DNA from: Neonectria sp. B-13
Taxonomy: Eukaryota; Ascomycota; Sordariomycetes; Hypocreales; Nectriaceae
Assembly: GCA_002682825.1 (NCBI GenBank)
Contig: NOKP01000002.1
Coordinates: 1,927,132 to 1,991,131, forward strand
Direction of reading: 5' to 3'
DNA length: 64,000 nt
This document shows, piece after piece, positions 23,275 through 36,000 of this stretch. Both the position numbers and the translations under genes were made by a program. The number at the start of each line of letters is the position of its first letter. The first letter of the stretch is position 1. Below the pieces are notes generated by a model. The model was not told the DNA's origin and made no database searches. It saw nothing but the letters and a program-made list of their open reading frames with translations.

Positions 23275-24627
23275 TCAACCCCCAATGGACCAGACCCTGA
23301 GTCCCGACTCGTCAAAGACGTTCTGGGCGCTGGGGAGAGGCCGCATCGTGCCAGCGTCCTCGTCTATCTCCCGGACGGGAGGGGTTCCCCATCCCCCGGA
23401 GCACGTGGCCGCGACCGAGCCGCTTGAGTGGACGACGGTGCTTCCTACGGGCGAGTCGTGAGCCTTCCAGTCCCATGACGGGTCTACGGGACCAACGCTG
23501 CTACCAACGTCCTCCCAAACTACGACGGAACCGTCCCGGGTCCCGGCCCAGACCTCGAAGAACGACGAGTCGGCGTATTGCTCGCCCTTGAAGACATCGC
23601 AGGTCAGCTTCTGTTGCGTCGTGGCGTCACGGCCCGTTAGCACGCTGAGGAGCTTGCCCGAGCCGCGGATGTCATAGACAAGGAGCCCCGTGGACTGGCG
23701 CTCGTTGACAACCAGATACCGGCCGCAAGGGCTCCAGCACACCTGCACTATGCCTTGCCCGCCGATCTCCGCGGCACCGTCCATTTCGTCGGCGTTGGAG
23801 ACGGCCCAGTTTGCCACTATCCTGTCAGTGCGGCGAAGGTCGTAGAGCCCGAGCCAGCGTGTCCACGTTCCCGCAGCGATGATGGAGCCACCGTTGGCGT
23901 CGGCCGGTGATGCAGAAAGGGCGGACACGGTACCCTTCATGCCGACGCCGCTGCCCTTGGCGATGTGTCGCTTGGAAGGGATCGTGGGAATCGTCAGTAG
24001 CGGACCGTCCGAACCGTGGCGCGACATGTCAAAGTAGTCCAGGCGGTTCACAGAGCCGCAGATGAAATGCGTTCCGGGGTGTTCCCACAGCATGGACGAA
24101 GGTGTGATGTACTCCTCCGTCTCGTGCCGGATGAGCTTGTAGGTCGCCAGCGGCGTGGCGAGGGAACCATGGTGGGGGAAGAGATTGCTAAGTTGGATGG
24201 GGTGGTCGCGGCAGCCGAGAAGCACTGTTTGGGAGGCGGGTTCGGCGAGAGAGAAGAAGGGCGCTGGGACGATGGTTTGCGTCGCCTCGGGAAGGAAGAT
24301 GGTGGAGTGGTGATCGATGCTGCGCGGCCGCAAGGACGGATCAAGGAGGTCGTTGGGGAGAACAAAGGTAGAGATGGCATTTCGGGACGAAGATACAACG
24401 AGGGAGGTTCCGTCGGCGGTCCATTGGGCAGAGGTGTAGAATTCCCGTGAGCTGCTGCTTGTCACCGTTTTTGTATCATCTTGGCTTGGCCGATAGATGG
24501 CATTCTCGGCGATGAGATGGATGGCTGGCTGGTTCGGTTGCTCATCCGAGGGAGGCGCAGGATTGGAGGGCTCGGTATCGGCATCGGTCTCGGCATTGGT
24601 GGGGTGGTCGTGGTCAGGGTCATCCAT
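23275..24627 (-). CDS. WD40 protein of the Swt21/WRAP53 (TCAB1) type
   Basis: Uninterrupted frame of 450 residues from the ATG at 24627. An in-frame ATG at 24753 would add 42 residues but reads as leader. The acidic, Pro-rich N-terminus precedes a beta-propeller. Recognisable blades include FYTSAQWTADGTSLVVSSS, GMKGTVSALSASPAD with IIAAGTWTRWLGLYDLRR, IVQVCWSPCGRYLVVNERQS and FFEVWAGTRDGSVVVWEDV. This blade order and the GLYDLR motif match the family of human WRAP53/TCAB1 (telomerase and scaRNA trafficking) and yeast Swt21 (spliceosomal snRNP associated). Which role applies in this fungus cannot be told. Expected nuclear. The C-terminus ends in GLRVWSIGG, a typical last propeller strand. Confidence 0.75.
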   Translation of the reverse strand: MDDPDHDHPTNAETDADTEPSNPAPPSDEQPNQPAIHLIAENAIYRPSQDDTKTVTSSSSREFYTSAQWTADGTSLVVSSSRNAISTFVLPNDLLDPSLRPRSIDHHSTIFLPEATQTIVPAPFFSLAEPASQTVLLGCRDHPIQLSNLFPHHGSLATPLATYKLIRHETEEYITPSSMLWEHPGTHFICGSVNRLDYFDMSRHGSDGPLLTIPTIPSKRHIAKGSGVGMKGTVSALSASPADANGGSIIAAGTWTRWLGLYDLRRTDRIVANWAVSNADEMDGAAEIGGQGIVQVCWSPCGRYLVVNERQSTGLLVYDIRGSGKLLSVLTGRDATTQQKLTCDVFKGEQYADSSFFEVWAGTRDGSVVVWEDVGSSVGPVDPSWDWKAHDSPVGSTVVHSSGSVAATCSGGWGTPPVREIDEDAGTMRPLPSAQNVFDESGLRVWSIGG

Positions 24628-25823
24628 GATGTGATATGTGGTTGAGAAATGGTGATGTGCACAGCAGCTATTAAGTGGGTTGAGAACTTTTGGGTGAGGC
24701 CGGTTAGAGTAGGCTCTACGAAGTATGTCCACCAACCATTTGGACGTGTTCACCCCCCAGCATTCAATGCCTGGGAGAGATGCGCTCGGAGATCTGGCGA
24801 GCGCTCATTTTAGATGCGATTGTTCGTATGAAACGAATCGCCTCTGGCCTGTCGCTCAAGCTCTCCACGGTGCGTCCAGTCCCAAATACGGCATTGTCTG
24901 GTGAGGGTAATTAGACGACCACCTCAAGTTCGTATTCTACCTTAAGTTCGTATTCTACCTTAAGTTCGTATTCCAGCGACGTCATCGGGATGGGGACGCC
25001 AAGACACCCACCCACCCACGCTTTGGGATCGTGGGAGGAGGGAGGGCTTCAGCCTTCGGGGGGGGAACGAACTTGGGGGGAGCGGGTGCCTGTGCTATGA
25101 TGCAGCACCCAGGCGTACGCACGCCCACTAAAACGAGGGGGCCCAGGGGGGGCCCTGTCCACTAAATCCCAGCACGTTGTAGAGGGGGTTCGCAAGTATT
25201 TATCCACTGTCAGCGCGCAGGCCCAGTACCTCTCCAGAACTTCTGTGCTGGCTGCCTCCGCCTGGGCGTTCTGGTGGCTTGGCGCGCTGACAAAAGCCGA
25301 CTCCCCGGTCGCAGGGCCAATGGCGCCCCCCCGTGGCCCAAAGCTACAGTGGGTTGCCTGCTCCTCTCTCTCTCTCACTCTCACTCTCGCCATCTATTCT
25401 CCACAGGCAAACAACACAAACACAAGTTTTGCGCTCCGGTAAGTAACCAGGCTCCTGTCATCATCGCCATGGTCACTTCGTAGCCTTGTCCTACTTTCTG
25501 TTGCTGATTGCGGCATCTTTCTTCTTCTCCAGTCGTCCTGCTTTTCCGCTTGTCACCACCCGCGGCAGCTCCCCCTCCTTCAGCGTCCGAGCCGCTGAGT
25601 TGCTCTCACGACAGCCTCGCCCGGTCCTTCCCCCCACAACATACGTCACCCGTCCCAACACGCGCCGTTTTCGCTCTCGCTCTCTTACCCACCACACCCA
25701 AGCTGGGGCCCCTGAGTCCCTTAAACCCGTGATTCTCGACGATCCTCTTGACCTTAAGCAGAGCCGCAACATCCACCTTGTTCAGGACTGCGCCCTGCCT
25801 CAATTCCCATCTCATCCGCAAGC
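24628..25823. other. Divergent promoter region, WD40 gene to PQ-loop gene
   Basis: Contains an 18-bp tandem repeat at 24926-24973, G-runs near 25056-25160 and a CT-rich leader from about 25360. Open frames within it (25486-25866, 25049-25393) look compositional. Confidence 0.6.
24926..24973. repeat. 18-bp tandem repeat, 2.7 copies
   Basis: The unit AAGTTCGTATTCTACCTT occurs at 24926-24943 and 24944-24961, then as the first 12 bases at 24962-24973. It is noncoding, about 300 bp upstream of the WD40 gene's start. Confidence 0.95.
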
Positions 25824-27025
25824 ATGGATGTCTTTGCCCCCCCCGATGACCGTTGCGAGCAGCTGAAGACGCCGTCGTACCTTGAGCTCATCATTTCCAT
25901 GTATGCCCTTCCAGCCGCAGCCTTCGCTTCAGGCCATGATGTGAGCTTTGATAATAACAATGTTGCAGAATCCTCTTGCTCGGCATTCTCGTCTCCTACC
26001 TTCCCCAGCACTACCGCATCATCTCGCGGGGCACGTCTGAAGGCATCTCTCCCTACTTTGTCCTGCTGGGCACCACTTCCGCTACTGCCGGCTTCGCCAA
26101 CATCCTGACCGTCCCGCCGTCGCGCGTTGCCATCGGCTGTTGCAAGGAGCTCGGCGCCTTTGAGTGCACTGCAGGACTGCTCGGTGTCTTTCAGCTAGGC
26201 GCCCAATGGCTCTGTTTCAGCCTTATGTAGGCAATCCCCAATATGGCACAGTGACTTGCTCAGATTTCAGGCTAACTCGGTCGCAGTCTCGTTCTGTTCT
26301 TGATCTTCTTCCGTTATAGACAGGCGACTGTTCCCCCAGAGGAGCTCCGCGGCGATGCGCCTAAGTGGCAGACGGCAGTCATGGTCGGCCTGCTCTGTGT
26401 CCTGCATGGCCTGATCGTCATTATTGTCACGGGTGTCTTCTTTATCGCTGTTCCTGACCACCTTGTCTTCTGGGCAAACTTCTTGGGCATCATGGCTACC
26501 GTCCTCGCCGCCATCCAATACATGCCACAGATCTTGATGACGTACCGCCTGAAGCATGTGGGAAGCTTAAGCATTCCCATGATGTGTATCCAGACTCCTG
26601 GCGGCTTCCTGTTTGCGGCGAGCCTGTTTGCCCGACTGGGCTGGGCGGGGTGGAGTACCTGGGTCATCTATCTGATCACGGCGGTGATGCAGGGCTCGGT
26701 ACTGGCCATGGGCATCTACTTTGAGCTTGCAGCACGCCGCCAGGACACTCACACGAACGGATACGCTGACGCTCCGCCGCAGTCACCTGTTCAGTACTCG
26801 ACCATGCCCCGGAGACCCTCGGCCAGCCGGACCTACTCGGAGGGCTGGGAGCGTGGTCTTCCAGGTCCGTTTACGGGTCACCCAGAGCGATACGCAGAGA
26901 CGGAGGAGGACTTGGATGACATCCAGGAGCGTGAGGAGCGGGCGATTGAGAGGGAGAACCAGCCGTTGTTGAGGCCAGGAGGCATTGGCAACCCTCACAG
27001 GAACTACGACGCCACCCGAGACTGA
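25824..27025 (+). CDS. PQ-loop repeat membrane protein
   Basis: Exons are 25824-25900, 25969-26226 and 26287-27025, phases exact, giving 357 residues. The family includes lysosomal/vacuolar cationic amino-acid and cystine exporters and SWEET-like proteins. The first PQ motif is in SYLPQHYRIISRGTSEGIS and the second in QYMPQILMTYRLKHVGSLS, each followed by the usual hydrophobic helix. About seven helices are visible, including AVMVGLLCVLHGLIVIIV and LVFWANFLGIMATVLAAI. After the last helix (ITAVMQGSVLAMGIYFEL) comes a cytosolic tail with an acidic stretch and an ENQPLL motif, a possible dileucine vacuole-sorting signal. Vacuolar location and substrate are inference. Confidence 0.85.
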
Positions 27026-27958
27026 TTTCCTTACCAAGGTACAAAAGGCCAAAGGCCGCCAGCTGGGGAAAGAGAAGGAAGCATTTGATATCCAGGGTCG
27101 CTTGTGTCGGTGTACTTATTTTTAACCATAGTAGGATTGCATTTTAAAGGCATACAAATACGTGCCGTCGACTCCTCTCATGTTCGCTCAAATCACATAC
27201 GCCTCAATAACCGAAATCACTCGACTCGGGCAGGCCTTGTGACGATGACTCGATACCGGGTCTCGATGAGCAATACTCGGCCACATCGCCTGTTGGCTGC
27301 CTAGACTATTGGCACAGTATCCACTACCATTTGCATTGGATTTGGTGTCAGTCATCATGACTGCTCCTCAACCGAGCACTTTGAGAGCGGTAACGGGCCC
27401 ACCCTCTCTACGACACGACCCCGCAGATGCTCACACGGATTGGATACGGCACGTCTATTCGTACGAAGTCTGGCAAATCGAAACTCGCATTGAGCAGCAG
27501 AACAGAAGTACGGCGGAACGGTTCTGGGGGGGGTGGAAGCGCAGGAGGTGAGTCGCAGAGCTCCGGGGCTCCGATGCATCCCTGGAACCGTGTGGCATGC
27601 GCTGGCGTCGTGATTGGCCGTATCTCATCTCGCTCCACGTACGGGGGAACGGCGGGTCAGCACTCAGGAGGTATGATTCATCGCGGGCCATTGTCTGTCC
27701 CAACCTACTCCCTAACGTTATCTATCTGCAAGCCCTCGGATCACCACCGTCATCACTCCCCTTTCCCTAAACCCCCTGAGCTGAGGAATCATCGTCATCG
27801 GCATTTCTACTCTGGGTGTAGACTGGCTGCTGTGTAACTTATCTCTCCCGAGGACCATCATCGTACCTACAGTATCATCTTCCCGTCCAATTGCCCCTTC
27901 ACCTTATCTATCACCCCGCAATCCATTCCCGTTCCGCCTCGTGTCCTATATCGCCATC
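27026..27958. other. Intergenic region upstream of the R3H-associated gene
   Basis: Tandem-oriented gap of 0.93 kb. Frames at 27309-27551 and 27427-27837 are short and unrecognised. It probably holds a terminator, promoter and C-rich leader. Confidence 0.6.
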
Positions 27959-29207
27959 ATGGCCATCTACAGCGCCGTCCCGCCTCCCGAGTACAACCCA
28001 ACCGCCAACGCTGCCACTGCGCCGCTAATTACCCACGCTGCCTCAACGCCCGTTTCCAACAACGCAATCGACATCGACGCCTGGACCGTCTCCGCCCTCC
28101 AATCCCTCAGTGTCTCGCCCCTCGCCCGCGGAACCAGCTCCCCGCTTTCCATCCCGATCGACAACGAGGTCAAGGTCAAGGTCAAAGAGTCCGCTGCTCG
28201 CAATGTCGATGGAACGCCTGCTCCCCCGCCGCGGCCGCTCTCCAGGAGAGATAGCCAGCGCAAGCGTGACATGGTCCTGAAGGGCAAGGAGGGCACTCGT
28301 CAGCGGAGGCGCTGGGAGAACGGTACGACATGATCCCATCAGCCTATCCCCGTTCCCGTCCAATACTCGTGCTAATCGATCGTCTCCTTCTCCTCGATAG
28401 ACCATCTCTTGCACGTCCCCAATGTCCAGCCTCCGCAGCCGGTCGACTGGGAAGTCCACCCCACGCACCCCATCCACCGCGTCCCCTACCAGCTCGCCCA
28501 GTTCTGGGACCGCGGCGTCCGCCAGCGCGTCGAGGACAAGACCATCCGCCTGCAGGCCTCGCACAAGAAGCAGCAGCTCCAGCGCGGCAGCGCCACCGGG
28601 CTTGGCGCCGGCGAGGTCCCGCGCGACCTGCGCGAGGCTGCCAAACGCAGCCCCGTCGTGCGCACCTGGGTGCGCGCCCTCGAGGAGCCTGTGAGGCAGT
28701 ATTTGTGCAGCCAGGCTTCGCACCAGCAGCAGATCCAGACTGAGGCCGAGGCTGAGACGCCCGAGGACGTGGATAGTGCGGCCGAGGAGATGGACTCGGA
28801 TGACGAGGAGATTGTGTTTGTCGGCAGGAACGGGGCGATGCGCGAGCTGCAGGAGAAGAGGGCCAGGTGGAGGAGGGCTCGGAGGGAGGTGTCGCAGGAG
28901 ACTATCGATTCGGGCATGGTGTTTGACTCGTTCGGCACCGACGAGAGCGCCGCCTACAAGTAAGTTGCACCCTCAACGCCCTGTGTCTAGGGATTCGTTG
29001 TCACCCCGGCTTTTTGGGACACCTAGTTGACGAGAGCACAGGCGCTGGCTCACCCACTCCATCTCCGACTACTACGGCCTCGAGTCCCGCTCCGTCACCA
29101 TTACCAACCCATCGCGCCGCGTAGTGTACGTGGGTTTGAAGCAGGCACATCTGCAGGGACCCACACCGGCGCGGACAATGCCTCGACCGCTGTGGGAGCT
29201 GTGTTGA
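27959..29207 (+). CDS. R3H-associated N-terminal domain protein
   Basis: Exons are 27959-28322, 28401-28959 and 29042-29207, phases exact, giving 362 residues. The ATG at 27959 follows CCATC. The start MAIYSAVPPPEYNP leads to a Ser-rich segment (IDIDAWTVSALQSLSVSP), then a basic block (RRDSQRKRDMVLKGKEGTRQ) typical of the R3H-associated N-terminal domain. The middle is charged and acidic (EEMDSDDEEIVFVGRNG) and is followed by MRELQEKRARWRR. The last exon encodes RWLTHSISDYYGLESRSV and NPSRRVVYVGLK, resembling the end of an R3H single-stranded nucleic-acid binding module. Fungal proteins of this type are usually annotated only as R3H-domain proteins. RNA or ssDNA binding is inferred from the family. 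Confidence 0.78.
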
Positions 29208-29668
29208 TCGCAGCATTTAGGCTGGTCTAGTTCTTTCTAGACTGGGTTGTCAAGACATAGACCGTCGGGAAATAGACCAAAGCCGCCAGGTTTTGCGGGC
29301 ATGTTGACGTGCGATGCATTTCGTGGTGGGTTCTCGAGAGTGAGAGCTTGTATTCGCGGCATCGTCGTGCATGCGTCCTCCGTCGAGCTTGAGACTTGCG
29401 GGTCTCACTGATCTGATGTATATGCCGTAGAGTGTAGGTTCCCGGCTTGTCTGACCGTAGCCTCCGAATATAATATCCACTATTCCGGACCCCCGATCCG
29501 GAACCTAGGCTGCTCATCGGCATCCCCCATCATCGTGTGGAGATTCTCGCAAATTTGGTTGTACAATTGGACGAATTTTTGGAATCTGGCCAAGCTAAAT
29601 CCTTCTTAAAAGCGAGAAATCCGGCTCTATCAGTTATCCCATTTGTTGGTAATCGCCTGATCTGCCCA
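29208..29668. other. Convergent intergenic region
   Basis: 3' ends of the R3H-associated gene and the minus-strand Zip2-like candidate. No coding sequence is recognised. Confidence 0.6.
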
Positions 29669-32360
29669 CTAGTATCCTCTGTTGTCCAGCTGCCTATCAA
29701 CGTTTCTCAGAACTCTGTCGCCCATCAATTGACCATATTTCGATATCCTCTGCTCCAACGACATGCCCAAATACTGGTCCATTCCGAGGCCTCCATACTC
29801 GGCAACGAGCATGCTTTCGAGTGCGTGCGATGCGACAATGTTTAAGCCTGCACGTCGAAAAAAGAGTGCCCACGTGGTGTCTCGGGCGTCAATGAGATGG
29901 GAAAAGGAAGACGAATGCGAGGCAAAACGAGACATCAGTGCTAGGATCCATTTGCTCAGGGTCTCCTCAGCTCCGTGAACGAGCTCTGCAGTAACGCCAG
30001 CTTGGAGAGCAGTTGTGAATCGTACAAAGTCGGCGTAGGCCGCCATGTCGGATGCACTCGGGGTACCAACGTATTCTCCCTGCGGATTTGCCTCCGATAC
30101 AAGGATAAACATATATTCGTACTTCTCGCTCACTCGCTGGACTCGGTCGCGAAACGGGGTCGGTGAGTCTGAGCCTGGAAGAGGCTTTTGCTTCACCTTG
30201 AGCACTGTTGTAAGTATGATACCTACACTCGGTGACAGGGCGATGTCGGCCTCGAACGACAAGGGTGAGATGGCTTGTTGGCGCTTAGTTGAGCCAGGAG
30301 ACCAGTGGACTTCATTGTACTGTGAAAAGTCCTTGTCGATCAACTCTATCTGAGGCCATGTCTTCTCGATGCGTGACAGGACGTTTCGATTTAGACTCAT
30401 GGACACGATATAACGACATCTTTCTGAGGGGATACAAAATTCGGGGGCCGACGCTTTCGGAAGGTCGAGATCCGTCTCGGGGCGCGATTGCTGCTCAACT
30501 ATGGCGGAAGGAAGCGGTGTAGGAGCCATCCGGCTCTTTGATCTGGTATTTTGCGAAGAAGAACCTTCTGTTAGTTTGAGCTTTTTGTTAGAATGCCGAA
30601 GTTGCATGAAGCTTAACAGTAGCTTGCTCGTGGCACTTGTGTCGTTTGAATAGGGCAAAAGACTAGCAGAGTCTCCAGTTGCTTTCTTTCTTGACGGCCG
30701 AGAACTGTTTGGGAGACGAGACTTCCAGAGATCATCTAGAGTGTTTTGATGTTCAGGGACGGTCAGACTTTCAGATGTAGATCCGGAAGTTATGCTAGGT
30801 GTGGTGTTGGAATCGTCTGTTTGCAATGTGTCGGGCTCGATCTCCTCATCATCTAAGATACGAAGGATGGTCAAACCCGGGGTACTTGAAACATAATCCC
30901 CGCTGCCAATGCAAGGAATCTCGAGTATAAGATATTGCCGACTCGCTGTCCCGGGGGGTGTCAGGGTTTCATTGACCAATACTCGGTCACTTCCAGGTGG
31001 TATAGGGGTCCATTTCAACAAAGAGCCTAGTTGAGCGAGCGAGCTGGCAGGGGCTAGCAGGAACGCGGGCGGGAACGCCCTACTCATCCACCTGAACTGG
31101 ACTTCAGAGCTTGAGAGGTAATCACCCCATTCAGGTCCTGGGTGCTCAAAGCTGAGGGCAGGTACCTGCATTCGTAGGAACGAGTCTGTGTGATTCAGTT
31201 GTTCTTCCTCCGCGCCCCGAACTGCGCGTTCATGGCAGGAGTTCATCAGATCTTCCACTGCCTCCTCAAAAAGTCCACTGGTACCTGTCAGCTGTGATTC
31301 CATCTCTTCCGTGTTGATTTCGCCGAGACCCAGGGAATTTAAGAAGGAGTCGCTTTCTTCCTGTTGGAAAGGGCTAGAGATTACCAACGGGACATCGACT
31401 TTGAAGCGCGACGTCTTGCAACTCAGCGAACCTAAATATATGAGGCCATCGGGAGGTGAAGAAGACCGTGATGTGACCGATGGTGCCAGGGGCTCAGAGT
31501 CCACACAACCATCCTGCAAGTCTTTCTGCAGTTTCTCAACGGGGAAATACGTAGGACTACTTGGTTCAGATGTCAAATCGATGATGGCAACACCGGAATT
31601 TGGGATAAAGGGGTCATCCAGGCTAGATGTTGGTGAGAGAGGAGGTGAAACGGGTTCTGGGTAGGCTCTTGGCCGCTGGAGAAGTTTAGTGAAGGGGCAA
31701 TTGAGAAAAAACGATGTTACTTACCGCTTGCAACCCCAGAGCCTCCCCACTTAGCCACCCAGTCTTGTGAACCAAACTTATATCCTCTGCGTTACGCACC
31801 AGTTGTCTAGCCTCCTCAGGAACATCGATAGTCTCACGTCCAAGTTCTCGCAGTGCCAACTTATGCCACCTGCACGAAGCAGAAGAGAACTTCAATCCCT
31901 CGTCCCTCTCAGTATCGGCTGGGCTCAGTGGAAGCCACTCGTTCCAAACATTGCAGGATCGTTTCGAGCGTATCCCGTCCATATACTGCTGAAGATCTTT
32001 CTTCATATCGTGCCCGAGATCCAGAGGCTCTGGCGAAATCCGCAACTCTCTCAAAACAGAAAAGGCGGCAGGGTCAATGAACGAAACTGTAGGACCTATT
32101 GGTGGTGAAGATGAGCCATCCAACTCTTCTTCTGGAGCATCAAGATGTAAGGTGATTTCTGGGAATGATAGACGCATGGCACGAAGACCAGACTGGTGAA
32201 CCAACCCATCTGCCCCTACCTGGTGGACTGTCTTTTGAAGGTCAGCGATTTGGTCGTGAAATCGATATGGTGCTCCTTGGTAGTCATGGAAGCATTGCTG
32301 GGCTTGGGCGTAGTCGGCAGCACATTCGCTTTCACGCTGAGGATCGCGTGCATTTACCAT
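29669..32360 (-). CDS. Candidate Zip2/SHOC1-like (XPF-like) meiotic protein
   Basis: Exons are 32360-31725 and 31675-29669 (GTAAGT donor, TTCTCCAG acceptor, phase 0), giving 880 residues. The N-terminal two thirds are Ser/Glu-rich with little order. The C-terminal 240 residues look like a decayed XPF nuclease fold plus helix-hairpin-helix: IELIDKDFSQYN, then FEADIALSPSVGIILTT, KVKQKPLPG, RDRVQRVSEKYEYMFILVSE, GAEETLSKWILALMSRF, FRRAGLNIVASHALESML, and MSLEQRISKYGQLMGDRVL. The ERKx3D nuclease motif is absent, as in Zip2/SHOC1, the non-catalytic XPF relatives that stabilise crossover intermediates with Spo16 and Zip4. Assignment is by pattern recognition only. An upstream exon is possible because the start ATG is followed directly by a GTAAAT donor-like sequence. 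Confidence 0.55.
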
Positions 32361-33070
32361 GACAGGAGTGTAAGAATGACTGAGATAAAAGATAGAGAAA
32401 GTCTAGCATTGCAACGATGCTTGAGTATAAACAAATAAGGACTGATGGTTCAAGCAGGACTTGGCCAAGCACACCAGCATCTCAAGGCAGACGAGCTGAC
32501 ATAAGACACCGTTGTCCTTCTTGCCAGTTGCGATATACGTCAAGACGGGAGGCACCGTGGAGGCAAGTACGCCCAGCCGTGGCTACTGTAAGACTTTAGT
32601 ACCTAGTATGATCTCGTGACCCAGCCTTGCTGTACGACTGTCACATCCTCAGGAACCAGAAAGCCTCCTCAGGCATGATCACATGACCCCAGGTCATAAT
32701 CCCGGGTGGCCATGCAAGCCAGGTTGTAATCGAGTCTGAAAAGCGGACCTACTGTGACGTTAGTAACCGGAATTTCAACCTACCTGTGGGAGCTTCACGC
32801 GAACAGAGTCTCGCTAGGACGCCCTGAAGATGAACGTTGATAGCGGAGGACTCGGCAACTTTTAGCGCTCTTGCCCCACTACGGTCGCTGTACTCCGTGC
32901 TCCGTCCTAAGTCCGGTGTCAGTGACGCACCCGACGTCAACTTCAACAAATCGGCCGCGTCCATGGAGCTCGCTGCACTAACTCTCGTCGGGAGCAAACA
33001 CTCACCAACTCCTCACTTCCGCCCTCCACCCGCCTCCCGCCTCCCGCGCCCTGTCGCCGCATGAAACATC
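32361..33070. other. Divergent promoter region, Zip2-like candidate to ddb1
   Basis: 0.7 kb. The minus-strand frame at 32749-32997 overlaps the ddb1 leader and resembles nothing known, although a distant first exon of the minus-strand gene cannot be excluded. Confidence 0.55.
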
Positions 33071-36000
33071 ATGGCATACGTCGCGCCCATTCACAGAGCC
33101 ACCAGTATCCGCCATGCGCTGCGAGCCAAGCTTCTCGGACCAGATGTCGAAGATCTCGTCGTCGCGTAAGCCCGCCATGTCCGCTAATGATGCCTGGGAG
33201 GGACACTGATGGCATTTGACAGAAAGGCGAACCGCCTAGAGATATGGCGCCTCACCGAGGAAGGCATGACATGCATCCATACGAAGCTGATCCACGGCAC
33301 GATATCTATGCTCCAGCGGCTGCAGCCAAAGGGCTCTGAGACCGACCTGCTCTTCGTCGGTACCGATCGACTGCAATACTTCAACCTGGTCTGGAATCCC
33401 GATACGAACGAACTTGACACGATTGAGCGAGTGGTTGAAGATACTTCAGAGCCGTACATGCGCCATTCCCAGAGCCAGAACAAGTGTTTGGTGGACCCGA
33501 CAGGACGCTTTCTGGCCATGCACCTCTGGGAGGGAGTGCTGAACGTCTTCCGGCTTCCGACGCGCAAAGGCTCTACGACTAGACTAGAAGCTTTGGACCA
33601 AGTTCGGTTGACGGAGCTGTGGATGAAGACCAGCACATTCATCCATAGCCGTACGGGACATCCGAAGATTGCCTTCTTATATAAAGCTCAGGCGGATCAG
33701 GAGGAAGCTCGAGTCGCCATTTATAGGCTCACCAAGGACGACAAGGGGGGTGAGGTCTCAAAGTTCGACCCCCATAGGGATAGAGAGCTTGACATCGTCA
33801 TTGCTGACCCTTTGGCATCCATGTTGATCCCCATCCCGGTTGATGAGGCGAAAAGATACCACGTGCGAAACAACGAAGGAGCCAAGGCCCATCTAGGTGG
33901 CCTTCTCGTTGTCGGAGAAACACTCTTAACATACTTTGACAGCCAGACATACACGAGCGTGTCATCTGGCCTCAAGGAGCCTAAAATCTTTGTGGCATGG
34001 GCCGAATACGATGGCACCCATTTTTTCCTAGCTGACGATTACGGCCGTCTCGACCTGCTACAAATCGAGACGACACTGGAGCCTACCGGCGTCGTGGTCA
34101 CGGGAATGACGACTACGCCACTGAAGTTCCAGGACTCCATAGCCATCACCTCAAGAGCAACGAGCCTCGTATACATGGGCAACGACATTCTCTTTTTAGC
34201 ATCACACCAAGGCGATTCACAACTATTCCAAATCGACACAAACACAAACACTATGGTGTTAATAAAATCACTATCCAACAACGCGCCATTTTTGGACTTC
34301 TCGATCATGGACATGGGTAACCGAGAAGGAGATGCCCAGACCGGAAACGCATTCTCCTCGGGCCAGTCCAGGATTGTTGCAGGCAGTGGTGCATATCAAA
34401 ATGGAAGTCTTCGCAGTATCCGCAGTGGTGTTGGGCTGGAGGATAAAGGCATCCTAGATGAGTTGAATGGGACGAGGGGCTTGTTCACACTGCGTTCCTA
34501 TGGATCTGACCGAGTGGATACCCTAGTCGTCTCTTTCATCGCCGAGACCAGAATCTTCGTCTTCGACCGTGACGGCGGCATTGAGGAGGTATACTCGTTC
34601 CAAGGAATGATACAAGAAGCCGAGACTCTATTGGCAATGAGCCTGCCTAGTGGGCAGATACTACAGATCACTTCAAACACAGCCATCCTACTTGATCCCG
34701 AGACCCACGTTGTTACTGGCACATGGAAAGCCCCTCTTGGAAAATCCATCACGCGAGCGTCTGCAAACAGCAAATGGGCCTTGCTATCAGTCGACGGCGT
34801 CACACTAGTATCGCTGAATTTGATGCAAAACCTCGCTGCTCGCTACCAGGAGGCCCAGCATTATTCATCCTCTGGGCAACCAGACCAGATATCTTGCATT
34901 CATGCGGCTCGCGATCCGCCAGATTTGGGCGTCATTGGATGGTGGTCTTCGGGTCGAATATCCTTAATCGACATGGCCTCCTTGAACCCCCTCCACGGCG
35001 AGTCTATGAGACAAACCGATGATAGTGCCACCGTCCCACGAGATATTGCACTTGTTCAACTCCATCCACCGGAAACAGCTGGGCCTACCTTACTAATTGC
35101 CATGGAGGATGGAAACGTTGTCACCTTCAATGTTTCCACTAAAGGGTTTTCCGTTTCTGGTCGAAAAAGCGTCACATTGGGGAGCAACCCAGCACGGTTG
35201 CACATTTTACCGCAAGAAGACGGCACCTCCAACGTGTTTGCGACGACTGAACATGCAAGTCTCATTTACAGTTCCGAGGGTCGGATAATCTACTCCGCCA
35301 CCACTGCTGATGACGCTACATGTGTTGCCCCATTCGACTCTCACGCTTTCCCCGACTCCATCGTCTTATCCACAGATGACCATGTCAGGATTTGTCACGT
35401 TGACAAAGAACGGCTTACGCACGTGAACCCCTTGCCAATTCATGAAACTGTTAGGAGGGTAGCATACTCTCCAAGTCTGAAAGCCTTCGGGCTGGGTTGC
35501 ATCAAGAAAGAGCTTGTTGAGAGCGAGGAGCTTGTTACGAGTTCTTTCAAACTTGTTGACGAAATCGTCTTCCAGCAGCTTGGAAAGCCGTTCATATTGG
35601 ATGCTAGCCCCCTAGAGATGGTGGAGTGTGTGATCCGTGCCGAGTTACCCAACGTCAACGGCAATTCAACGGAGCGGTTCATTGTTGGGACAAGCTTTCT
35701 CACCGATGGCAAAGTCCAAGTGGCGGGTGATATCCAAGGCCGGATCTTGGTCCTTGGCGTCAATGAGGATCGAGAAGTCTACCAGATGTTGTCTCACAAT
35801 CTGAAAGGTCCTTGCCGCTGCTTGGCAATGATGAACGATAAGTACATTGTTGCGGGCTTAGCAAAAACTGTCATCGTTTACAATTACGTGGAAGAGACAA
35901 GCAGTTCTGGCTCTCTCCAAAAGCTCGCTTCCTATCGGCCATCAACAGTCCCAGTGGATCTCGACATATCGGGAAACACGATTGGTGTGGTTGACTTGAT

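Noticed and set aside
32749..32997. Minus-strand 82-residue frame as a first exon of the Zip2-like gene
   Set aside because: No convincing donor/acceptor pair joins it to 32360, and it overlaps the ddb1 leader. The possibility is noted but not supported.
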